Below the pieces are notes generated by a model. That model saw nothing but the letters and a program-made list of their open reading frames with translations, did not search any database and was not told the DNA's origin. Made by a program: the position numbers and the translations under genes. Positions 18,449 through 26,361 of a stretch of DNA of 64,000 nucleotides are shown here, piece by piece. This stretch comes from JAOPZW01 sp963707695 (lineage in GTDB: Bacteria > Actinomycetota > Thermoleophilia > Solirubrobacterales > Solirubrobacteraceae): the NCBI GenBank assembly GCA_963707695.1, contig CAVPQY010000004.1, positions 868,001-932,000 on the forward strand. Reading direction: 5' to 3'. Numbering within the stretch: position 1 is the first letter of the stretch; every line of letters begins with the position of its first letter.

Positions 18449-19046
18449 GGCGCGCGCCGCCGTCGCCGCCCGCCTGCGGGCGGTGCTGCTCGACCCGGTC
18501 GGGGCCCAGGACCTCGACGTCCTCGGCCGCACGGACGCGGCCGTCCTCGTGCCGCTCTTCCTCGACGGCGACGACGCCGTCCACGCGGTCCTGACCCGGC
18601 GCCGCGACGACCTGCGCCGCCACGCGGGCGAGATCTCGTTCCCGGGTGGGCGCCAGGACCCGACCGACGGCGACCTGCGCTTCACCGCGCTGCGCGAGGC
18701 GCAGGAGGAGATCGGGCTGCCCCCGAGCGCGGTCGAGGTCGTCGGAGCCCTGCAGCCGACGCCGACGATCGCGACGGGCTACGCGGTCTACCCCTTCGTC
18801 GGGCTCATCGAGCCCGGCCACCGCTGGGCGCCGTCGCCGACCGAGGTGGCCGACGTGCTCGAGCTCCCGCTCGCGGCGCTCGAGGCAGGGCGGGGACGCC
18901 GCCGGCTGCTGCGCCGGGGCGTCCCCTTCCGGACGGACACGTTCGTCGTGGACCGGGCACCAGACGAGAGCGGAGCGGTCGGGTCCGACCTCGTCTGGGG
19001 CGCGACGGCCCGGATCCTCTCCGACCTCCTGGTGCGCCTGGCCTAG
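18420..19046 (+). CDS. Nudix hydrolase, CoA pyrophosphatase-like
   Basis: A 208-residue Nudix protein of the NudL/CoAse type. The region EISFPGGRQDPTD followed by TALREAQEEIGL combines the CoAse UPF0035 element with the Nudix box (REAQEEIG), using Asp at the first acidic position. These enzymes cleave CoA and acyl-CoA to 3',5'-ADP and (acyl) phosphopantetheine. The GTG start lies within the OsmC gene, and its stop shares bases with the convergent rhodanese gene. Cytosolic; no signal peptide. Confidence 0.82.
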   Translation: MSSGSRSRTEARAAVAARLRAVLLDPVGAQDLDVLGRTDAAVLVPLFLDGDDAVHAVLTRRRDDLRRHAGEISFPGGRQDPTDGDLRFTALREAQEEIGLPPSAVEVVGALQPTPTIATGYAVYPFVGLIEPGHRWAPSPTEVADVLELPLAALEAGRGRRRLLRRGVPFRTDTFVVDRAPDESGAVGSDLVWGATARILSDLLVRLA

Positions 19047-19889
19047 GCGCCCTTCTCGATCGGCACGTCCACGAGGTTCCCCCACTCCGTCCAGGACCCG
19101 TCGTAGTTCTTGACGTCGTCCTCGCCGAGGAGCTCGTGGAGCACGAACCACGTGTGCGCCGAGCGCTCGCCGATGCGGCAGTAGGCGATGATCGGGTCGC
19201 CGGTCAGGACGCCCTTGCCGCCGTAGAGCTCGCGCGAGCTCGTCGGCCGACTTGAACGTCCCGTCCTCCTGGACGGCCTGCGCCCACGGCACCGACGCCG
19301 CGCCGGGGATGTGCCCGCCGCGCTGGGCGCCCTCCTGCTCGTAGCCGGCCATGGCGATGAGCTCGCCGGAGAACTCCTGCGGGGAGCGGACGTCGACGAG
19401 CTTCTTGCCGTTGCCCGTCACGACGTCGAGGACCTCGTCGCGCTTGGCGCGGATCGCGTCGTCGCCCCGCTGGGCGGTGAAGGTCGCCGCGGAGGGCGAC
19501 GGGACGTCGGTCGTCGTCGGCCGGCCCTCGCCGATCCACTTCTCGCGCGGGCCGTTGAGGAGCTTGACCGCGTCGTGGCCGTAGTACTTCAGGTACCAGT
19601 AGGTGTAGGCCGCGAACCAGTTGTTGCGATCGCCGTAGAGCACGATCGTGTGGTCGTTCGTGATGCCGCGCGACCCGAAGAGCTCCCCGAAGGCCTCCGG
19701 CCCCAGGAAGTCGCGCTTGACGGGGTCCTGGAGGTCCTTCTTCCAGTCGAACCCGATGGCGCCCGGGATGTGCGCCTCCGCGTACAGCGCGGGGTTCTCG
19801 TCGACCTCGACGATCCGGATGCTGTCGTCGTCGAGGTGCTCCTCGAGCCACTGCGTGTCGACGAGCACGTCCTTCGCGTAGTCCGCCAC
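19043..19889 (-). CDS. Thiosulfate/3-mercaptopyruvate sulfurtransferase (two rhodanese domains), one frameshift
   Basis: About 281 residues with tandem rhodanese domains. Domain 1 spans VDTQWLEEHLDDDSIRIVEV to the inactive-type segment TIVLYGDRNNWFAAYTYWYL. Domain 2 contains KKLVDVRSPQEFSGELI, and after a one-base insertion near 19230 (CTCGCGCGAGCTC) the catalytic loop reads IIAYCRIGERSAHTWFVLHE, giving the active Cys. The final residues YDGSWTEWGNLVDVPIEKGA are typical. The GTG at 19889 is preceded by CGGAGGGAG. It transfers sulfane sulfur to thiophiles, linking to sulfur assimilation or detoxification. The frameshift is probably a sequence error. Confidence 0.82.
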
Positions 19890-19978
19890 GGGCGGCTCCC
19901 TCCGAGATAGATAGTGATCCCTGTCGGGATTCAGGTGTTCGCGAGCATAGCGGCTGCGCCGCGCCCGCGCGGCCGGCG

Positions 19979-20482
19979 CTACGCGGCGCGGCGTGCCGAG
20001 AGCAGCCCGTCGATCGGCCGCGCGCGCCGCCGCCAGCCAGGCGGCCCGGTCCCCGGGGTCCGCCTCGAGCAGCGCGTAGGGGATCTCGTTCGTGCGCCGG
20101 GCGTGCTCGGCCTCGGCGGCACCGCCGGCCAGGACGTCCGCGGCGACGGTCCCCGCGGCCTCGTAGACGACCCCGCGGACCGTCGTGTCGGTCGTCTTCT
20201 CGAGCATCATGCGCAGCCGCGGGCCGTGCAGCGCGGCCACCGCCTCCGGCGACCCGCCCGCGGTGCCCAGCAGCCACAGGAGCGAGCGTCACGTTGTCGA
20301 GCGCGTAGCGCAGCGTCCCGATGCGGTCGGGGTCGCCGATCCAGCACTCGCAGCCGGCGGCCTCCAGCTCGCGCGCGGCGCGCCTCGGTCCGGGTCACGA
20401 CGCGCACCGCGTGCCCGTCGGCGACCAGGGCGCGGGCCAGGTCGAGGCCGCGGCAGCCCCCGCCGACCATGAGGACCCTCAC
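19979..20482 (-). pseudogene. NAD(P)-binding Rossmann-fold protein, frameshifted
   Basis: Reconstructed product of about 165 residues. GTG start at 20482, then MVGGGCRGLDLARALVADGH, a dinucleotide-binding loop of the epimerase/NmrA type. Continuations in other frames read GCECWIGDPDRIGTLRYALD, LHGPRLRMMLEKTTDTTVRG and RRTNEIPYALLEADP, ending near LLSARRAA. Three one-base shifts (about 20375, 20288 and 20020) are needed. The start overlaps the stop of the upstream small membrane gene by GTGA. No catalytic Tyr-Lys pair is seen, so it may be a binding rather than catalytic protein. Confidence 0.6.
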
Positions 20483-20760
20483 CGCCGGCGGTCCCGCAGC
20501 TCGCGGCGGTCGGCGGCGACGCGCTCGTGGACCGCGTCCTCGGTCAGCTCGGCCTCGCCCCGCGCGCGCCGGCGGCGGTTGATGGCCTCGACCATCTGGT
20601 CGACGTCGTCGACCTCGTTCTGCGCCTCGACCTCGGGTGAGCGCGTCGGGCGCCAGTCGAGCTGGCGCGACCCGTTGCCGGGCGCGAAGAGCCCGAGGAG
20701 CAGGACGCCCACGAGGAGCAGGCCCAGCAGCCCGGCCATGACGAGGGTGAACGGGTCCAC
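20479..20760 (-). CDS. Small membrane protein with charged tail
   Basis: A 93-residue protein with one hydrophobic helix at residues 5-26 (TLVMAGLLGLLLVGVLLLGL), followed by a hydrophilic, Arg- and Glu-rich tail (EVDDVDQMVEAINRRRRARG) likely to be helical. GTG start at 20760. It is coupled to the Rossmann-fold gene by a 4-nt overlap and is divergent from the beta-oxidation cluster with only a few bases between. Function is unknown; the pair may form a membrane-anchored unit. Confidence 0.6.
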   Translation of the reverse strand: MDPFTLVMAGLLGLLLVGVLLLGLFAPGNGSRQLDWRPTRSPEVEAQNEVDDVDQMVEAINRRRRARGEAELTEDAVHERVAADRRELRDRRR

Positions 20761-20765
20761 GGCTC

Positions 20766-21157
20766 GTGCGAGTCTACGGGCCGGTGGCCGCCCCGGACGA
20801 CGCGCAGCCCTCCCCCGCCGCGGCCTGGGTCGCGGCCTGCCGCGACGGGCGGCTGGCCTACCAGCGCGCCCCGGGTGGGTCGGCCGTCTTCCCGCCGCGG
20901 CTGGCGGAGCCCGGGACGGGGGCGCCGCTGACCTGGGCGACCTCGGCGCGGGCCGCGGCACCGTCCACGCGACCACCGTCGTCCGCCGCCGCGGCGAGCC
21001 GCCGGCGAGCGTCGTGCTCGTCGACCTCGACGAGGGCTTCCGGATGATGAGCCGCGTCGTGGGCGTCGCGCCCGAGGACGTGCGCATCGGGCAGCGCGTC
21101 CGCCTCGCCTGGCGCGACGGCGACCCGCCCGTCCCGGTCTTCGAGGTCGACAGGTGA
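20766..21157 (+). CDS. OB-fold (DUF35-like) thiolase partner protein, one frameshift
   Basis: About 130 residues. The C-terminal half (TVHATTVVRRRGEPPASVVL, LDEGFRMMSRVVGV and IGQRVRLAW) is a DUF35/OB-fold acyl-CoA-associated domain. The N-terminal half (AAAWVAACRDGRLAYQR) resembles the rubredoxin-like part but lacks the usual four Cys. A one-base insertion near 20945 separates the halves. Its stop overlaps the thiolase start (GTGA), the standard pairing in which the DUF35 protein forms a complex with an SCP2-type thiolase or aldolase (as ChsH2 with Ltp2). Start GTG 20766. Confidence 0.68.
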
Positions 21158-22299
21158 GCTCCGGCGGCCTGCGCGGCGCGGTCGCCATCGCCGGCGCGGC
21201 GGAGTCCGACCTCGGCGAGGTCGCGCCGGGGCTCACGCCGACCGACCTCATGGTGCAGGCCTCGCTGCGGGCGCTGGAGGACTGCGGCCTCGCGCGTCGC
21301 CGACGTCGACGGGCTCTTCGCCGCCACGACGCAGCTGCCGATGGCGGCCGCTCAACCTCGGGGAGGCGCTCGGCGTGCGCCCGCGCTACACCGACGCGCA
21401 CGCAGGTCGGCGGCTCGTCGCCGATGCTGCACGCTCGACCACGCGCGCGCCGCGATCGCGGCCGGGCTGTGCGAGGTGGCGCTGCTCGCCTACGGCTCGA
21501 CCCAGCGGTCGGTCGGGCGCGCGAGCGCGTCGGTGCAGGAGATCGAGCCCCTACGAGGCGCCCTACCGCCCGCTGCTGCCGGTCGCGGCCTACGCGCTGG
21601 CCGCCTCGCGCCACATGCACGAGTTCGGCACGACGCCCGAGCAGCTCGCCGCGGTCGCGGTGCAGCGCGCGCGACTGGGCGCGGGAGAACCCGCGGGCGT
21701 GGTCGCGCGAGCCGCTCACGGTCGACGACGTCCTGGGCGCCCCGCGCGTGTGCGACCCGCTGGGCGTGCGCGACTGCTGCCTGGTCACCGACGGCGGCGG
21801 GGCGCTCGTCGTCGTCTCCGCCGAGCGCGCGCGCGCGCTGCGCCGGCCGCCCGTCCTCGTGCTCGGCGGCGGCGAGGCGCACGGCCACCGCCACATCTCG
21901 TCGATGGCCGACCTCACGCGGACGGCCGCGGCGGAGTCCGGGCCGCGCGCCTTCGCCGAGGCGGGGCTCGGGCCGGCCGACGTGGCCAGCGCGCAGCTCT
22001 ACGACGCCTTCACGATCACGCCGATCCTGTTCCTGGAGGACCTCGGCTTCTGCGCCAAGGGCGAGGGCGGCGCGTTCGTCGCAGGGCGGCCGCATCGCGC
22101 CCGGCGGGGCGCTGCCGGTCAACACGAACGGCGGCGGCCTCTCCTACGGCCACCCCGGGATGTACGGGATGCTCGCGCTCGTCGAGGCCGTCCGCCGGTG
22201 CGCGCGAGGCCGGCGACGACGTCGTCGTGGCCCACGGCAACGGCGGCGTCCTGTCGAGCCAGGCCACGGTCGTCCTGGGCGGCCGAGGCGACCGCCTAG
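21154..22299 (+). pseudogene. Thiolase-fold acyl-CoA acetyltransferase / lipid-transfer-type thiolase, frameshifted
   Basis: About 380 residues when frames are joined: AVAIAGAAESDLGEVAPG, VADVDGLFAATTQLPMA, IAAGLCEVALLAYGSTQRSV, YALAASRHMHEFGTTPEQLA, DCCLVTDGGGALVVVSAERA, VASAQLYDAFTITPILFLED and VNTNGGGLSYGHPGMYGM. This is the non-decarboxylating thiolase/SCP2-like family that acts on acyl-CoA with a DUF35 partner; the conserved HPG loop near the C-terminus is present. At least five one-base shifts occur (near 21292, 21348, 21400, 21440, 21550 and 22085), mostly an added C or G inside CG-rich words. Likely sequence errors. Could be a beta-ketothiolase or a side-chain aldolase. Confidence 0.72.
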
Positions 22300-22300
22300 G

Positions 22301-22318
22301 GCGACCCTCTAGGGTCGC
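22301..22318. promoter_or_regulatory. Palindromic operator candidate over acyl-CoA dehydrogenase promoter
   Basis: GCGACCCT-CT-AGGGTCGC, a perfect 8-bp inverted repeat with a 2-nt centre. Its right arm contains the TAGGGT -10 element, so a bound TetR-like repressor would block transcription. Confidence 0.4.
22310..22315 (+). promoter_or_regulatory. -10 promoter element for acyl-CoA dehydrogenase
   Basis: TAGGGT ends 7 nt before ATG 22323. Confidence 0.45.
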
Positions 22319-22322
22319 GGCC

Positions 22323-23494
22323 ATGGACTTCGAGCTGACCGACGAGCAGCGCTCGTCCAGCAGACGGCGCGCGAGTTCACCGACGCGAGGTCGTCCCGCG
22401 TCGCGGGCCGCGAACTCCCGCGAACCACCACTTCGACACCGACCTGGTCGCGAAGATCGCCGACCAGGGCTACCTCGGCGCGATCGTCCCGCGCGAGTAC
22501 GGCGGCGCCGGACTGGACTACCTGACCTACGCGATCGTCTGCGAGGAGATCGGGCGCGGCTGCTCGGCGATGCGCACGGTCATCTCGGTGCAGACCTCGC
22601 TCGTCTGCTCGACGATCCTGCGCTGGGGCACCGAGGAGCAGAAGCAGCGCTACCTGCCGCGGCTGTGCTCGCGGCGAGTGGCTCGGGTGCTTCGGCCTCA
22701 CCGAGCCCGACACCGGCTCCGACGCCGCCAACCAGAAGACGCGCGCGATCCGCCAGGACGACGGCTCGTGGGTCATCAACGGCGCCAAGATGTGGATCTC
22801 GCTGGGCAACCACGCGCGCCTGGCGCTCGTCTTCGCCCAGACCGATCCGTGACGCAGCGGGCACAAGGGCCTGGCCTGCTTCCTCGTCGAGACCGACCAG
22901 CCCGGCTTCGGCGCCGCAGGAGATCAAGGGCAAGATGGGGCTGCACGCCTCGGACACCGCGCAGATCGGCCTGACCGACGTCGTCGCCGGCCCCGACAGC
23001 CTGCTCGGCGCCGTCGGCGACGGCTTCAAGGTCGCGATGACCGCGCTGGACTCGGGCCGCTACTCGGTCGCGGCCGGCTGCGTCGGGATCTGCCAGGCCT
23101 CGGTGGAGGAGTCGGTGAAGTACGCCAAGGAGCGCGAGGCCGTTCGACCGGCCGATCGCGTCCTTCCAGCTCGTGCAGGAGATGCTCGCCGACATGGTCG
23201 TCCGCACCGACGCGGCCCGGCTGCTCGTGCAGCGCGCGGGCGCGCTGAAGGACGCCGGGCGCCCGTCGCACGACCGAGACGTCGATCGCCAAGCTCTTCG
23301 CGACCGAGGCGGCGGTCTGGTGCGCGGACCGCGCGATCCAGGTCCACGGCGGCTCGGGGTACGTCGACGACTTCCCCGTCGAGCGCTTCTACCGCGACGC
23401 GCGCGTGACGACGCTCTACGAGGGCACCTCCCAGATCCAGAAGCTCATCATCGGCCGGTCGGTGACGGGCATCAACGCGCTCGTCCCGTCCTGA
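22323..23494 (+). pseudogene. Acyl-CoA dehydrogenase, frameshifted
   Basis: About 385 residues after joining frames. FAD-dependent first step of acyl-CoA beta-oxidation, passing electrons to ETF. Segments in order: FELTDEQR, LVAKIADQGYLGAIVPREYG, CFGLTEPDTGSDAANQKTRA, GSWVINGAKMWISLGNHARL, GKMGLHASDTAQIGLTDVVA, DSGRYSVAAGCVGICQASVE, IQVHGGSGYVDDFPVERFYR and the catalytic-base segment YEGTSQIQKLIIGRSV. The Glu in YEGTSQIQ is the expected catalytic residue of short-chain type enzymes. About seven one-base insertions or deletions (22355-22430, 22670, 22850, 22915, 23145 and 23270). Its stop overlaps the next start (TGATG). Confidence 0.8.
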
Positions 23495-25095
23495 TGGTCG
23501 TCGGCGTCGTCGGCGCCGGGACCATGGGCGCGGGCCTGGCGCAGCTCGCGTGCGCGAACGCGGCGGCGACGACGCTGCTGCACGACCCCGACCCGCAGGC
23601 GCTCGAGACCGGGATCGAGCGCGTGGTGGGCGCGCTGCGGCGCGGTGTCGAGCGCGGGCGCCTCACGCCCGAGGAGGCCGACGCGGCGAGCGAGCGGCTG
23701 CACGCCGCCCCAGCGCTCGCCGACCTCGCCCCGGCCGACGTCGTCCTCGAGGCGGCCCCCGAGGCCCTCGCGCTCAAGCGCGAGGTCCTGGCGCGCCGTC
23801 TCGCGCCGCCGCGCCGCGCGCCGTCCTGGCCTCCAACACCTCGTCGATCCCGATCACCGCGCTGGCGAGCGCCGCGGCCGATCCGTCCCGCGTCGTCGGG
23901 CTGCACTTCTTCAACCCGGCGCCGGTCATGGCGCTCGTGGAGCTCATCGCGGGCCTGGAGTCCTCGGCCGAGGCGCTGGCCGTCGCGCGCGGGCTCGGCG
24001 AGGCGATGGGCAAGCGGGTCATCGACGCCGCCGACGGGCCCGGCTTCCTCGTCAACCGCTGCAACCGGCCCTTCGGCCTCGAGGCGCTGGCGCTCCTGCG
24101 CGAGCGCGTCGCCGACGTGCCTACGATCGACCGCGTCGTGCGGCTCGGCGGCGGCTTCCGCATGGGGCCGTTCGAGCTGGCCGACCTCGTCGGCCTCGAC
24201 GTCGGGCTCGAGGTGGCGCGGTCCTTCGCCGAGCTCTCCTTCGGCGAGCCGCGCTGGCGGCCGTCGCCCCTGACCGCGCAGCTCGTGGCCGGCGGCCGCC
24301 TGGGCCGCAAGAGCGGGCGCGGCTGGTACCGCTATGAGGATCCCGCCCGCCCGCACCGGCCGCCGGACCCGCCGCGCCCGACGCCGGGCGCCGGCGAGGG
24401 CCGGCTCGTCGTCGTGGCGGGGGACCGGCTCCTCGCCGGCGAGCTGCTGGCGGCCGCCGCCGCCGCGGGGTTCGACGCCCGCGAGGGCCGAGGACGCCGC
24501 CGGCGACGTCCCCTGGCTGGTCCTGGACTGCGGCGCCGACGCGGAGGACCCGCCCGCCCAGGGCGGCCCGGTCGCGGTCCTCTGCGCCGACGGCTCGCTC
24601 GCCGCGCTCGACGCGGGCGGCGGCGCGGTCGGCTTCGGCTGCCTGCCGCCCTTCGCGGACTGCGGCCTGGTCGAGCTGACGCGCGGGTCGGGCACCGCGT
24701 CCGTCGCGGCCGAGCGCGCCGAGGCGCTCTTCGGGGCGCTCGGGCGCCACGTGGCCTGGGTCGGCGACGCGCCCGGGCTCGTCCTGGGACGGATCGTCGC
24801 GCAGCTCGTCAACGAGGCCGCCTTCGCGGTCGGCGAGGGCGTCGGCGCCCCGGCCGACGTGGACGCCGGCATGGTGCTCGGGCTCAACCACCCGCGCGGG
24901 CCGCTGGCCTGGGGCGACCGGATCGGGCTCGACCACGTGCTCGGCGTCCTCGACGGGCTGTGGGAGGAGCGCCGCGAGGAGCGCTACCGCGCCGCCCCGC
25001 TCCTGCGCCGGCTCGTGCTCGAGGGTCACCTGGGCGTCACGACGGGCCGCGGGTTCCTCCCCTACGCCGACGACGACGAGGGCGTCCTGCCGTGA
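23494..25095 (+). CDS. 3-hydroxyacyl-CoA dehydrogenase (long form), two frameshifts
   Basis: About 533 residues. The NAD-binding domain begins VVGVVGAGTMGAGLAQLACA. After a one-base loss near 23815 it continues VLASNTSSIPITALASAAAD, VVGLHFFNPAPVMALVELI (catalytic His) and GPGFLVNRCNRPFGLEAL, then the C-terminal dimerisation domain GGGFRMGPFELADLVGLDVG. After another shift near 24487 a second, degenerate half follows that ends with a second 3HCDH C-terminal domain (IVAQLVNEAAFAVGEGVGAP, MVLGLNHPRGPLAWGDRIGL). This double layout is PaaH/PaaC-like. It oxidises 3-hydroxyacyl-CoA to 3-ketoacyl-CoA with NAD+, completing the cluster with the dehydrogenase and thiolase upstream. Confidence 0.82.
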
Positions 25096-25161
25096 CGGGC
25101 ACGGCCCGCGATCTCACGGATCGGCCCGCCCGCGCGTCCTAGGGAGGTGCCCCGCCCGCCC

Positions 25162-25635
25162 GTGGCCCCGCCGCCCTTCCAGCGCCTGCTCGACGGCCAG
25201 CGCGACGCCGTCTGGCGCTACCTGGTCGCGTCCGTGGGGCGCGAGGCCGCCGACGACTGCTTCCAGGAGACCTTCCTGGCGGCGCTGCGGGCCTGGCCGC
25301 GCATGGGCCGGCTGGAGAACCCGCGGGCCTGGATCCTGACCATCGCCCACCACAAGGCGCTCGACCACCACCGTGCCCGGGCCCGGCGGCCCGTGCCCGT
25401 CGGCGCCGTCCCGGACCGGCCGGCGCCCGAGGAGGCGCCCGGCGTGCGGCTGGAGGGCGCGCTGTGGGACCGCGTCCGCACGCTGCCGCCCAAGCAGCGC
25501 GGGGCCGTCCTGCTGCGCGTCGCCGGGGAGCTGACCCACGCCGAGGTCGCCCGGGCGCTGGGCACGTCCGAGGAGGCCGCGCGCCGCTCGGCGCACGAGG
25601 GCCTCAAGAAGCTGCGCGAGGAGCTGGCCGCATGA
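25162..25635 (+). CDS. ECF-type RNA polymerase sigma factor
   Basis: A 157-residue sigma-70 family factor with region 2 (DAVWRYLVASVGREAADDCF, TFLAALRAWPRMGRLENPRA, WILTIAHHKALDHHRARARR) and region 4 (RVRTLPPKQRGAVLLRVAGE, HAEVARALGTSEEAARRSAH). GTG 25162 is preferred because GGAGG at 25143-25147 gives a ribosome binding site at usable distance; a GTG at 25147 overlaps that site. No anti-sigma gene follows; instead the ATGA stop/start overlap couples it to an alkyltransferase. Inference: an alkylation-stress or otherwise repurposed ECF unit. Confidence 0.82.
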   Translation: MAPPPFQRLLDGQRDAVWRYLVASVGREAADDCFQETFLAALRAWPRMGRLENPRAWILTIAHHKALDHHRARARRPVPVGAVPDRPAPEEAPGVRLEGALWDRVRTLPPKQRGAVLLRVAGELTHAEVARALGTSEEAARRSAHEGLKKLREELAA

Positions 25636-26306
25636 CCACCGACGACCGAACCCGGACGGGCGGCGGCCGCGAGCCGGGCCGCCAGGCCGCCACCGCCGAC
25701 CGCGCGCTGGCCGCGGCGCTGGGGCTCCAGGTGCCCGCCGCCGAGCCGGCGGCCGCGGCCCGCGCCGCCGCGCGCTTCGCCGCCGACGCGCCCGCCGACG
25801 CGTGGTACGCCGTCGAGGAGAGCCCTCTCGGGACCCTCGTGGCCGTCGCCACGGCCCGTGGGCTCGCGCGCCTCGCCTACGCCGACCACGGCGGCGGGCC
25901 CGACGCCGTGCTCGACCGCGTCGCGGCGCGCCTGTCCCCCCGGCTGCTCGAGGCGCCGGGGCGGCTGGACCGCGTGCGACGGGAGCTCGACGAGTACTTC
26001 GCGGGCCGGCGGACGACGTTCGACCTCGACGTCGACTGGGCCCTCGTCACGCCCTTCGCGCGGCGCGTCCTGCGCGCCACCGCGGCCGTGCCGTTCGGCG
26101 CGACGACGTCGTACGGGCGGGTCGCGGCGGCGGCCGGGAGCCCGCGCGGGTCGCGCGCGGCCGGCAACGCCCTGGGCTCGAACCCCGTCCCGATCGTGGT
26201 CCCGTGCCACCGCGTCCTGCACGCCGGCGGCGGCCTGGGCGGCTACACCGGCGGCCTGGACCGCAAGCTCCACCTCCTGCGCCTCGAGGGCGTGCTGCCG
26301 GGCTGA
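25632..26306 (+). CDS. ogt: Methylated-DNA-protein-cysteine methyltransferase with N-terminal extension
   Basis: A 224-residue protein. Residues about 57-224 are a full O6-alkylguanine-DNA alkyltransferase: WYAVEESPLGTLVAVATARG, RRELDEYFAGRRTTFDLDVD, VPFGATTSYGRVAAAAGSPR, and active-site IVVPCHRVLHAGGGLGGYTG with the acceptor Cys. It removes alkyl groups from O6-guanine in a suicide reaction. The first 55 residues (Ala-rich, RALAAALGLQVPAAEPAAAA) are additional. Since the gene is translationally coupled to an ECF sigma factor, that part could contact the sigma factor; this is inference. Confidence 0.85.
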   Translation: MTTDDRTRTGGGREPGRQAATADRALAAALGLQVPAAEPAAAARAAARFAADAPADAWYAVEESPLGTLVAVATARGLARLAYADHGGGPDAVLDRVAARLSPRLLEAPGRLDRVRRELDEYFAGRRTTFDLDVDWALVTPFARRVLRATAAVPFGATTSYGRVAAAAGSPRGSRAAGNALGSNPVPIVVPCHRVLHAGGGLGGYTGGLDRKLHLLRLEGVLPG

Positions 26307-26361
26307 CCGTCGTCCGCGGCGGCGGATGCGCGGCGGCGCCGGATGCGGGAGGCTGGGCGGC

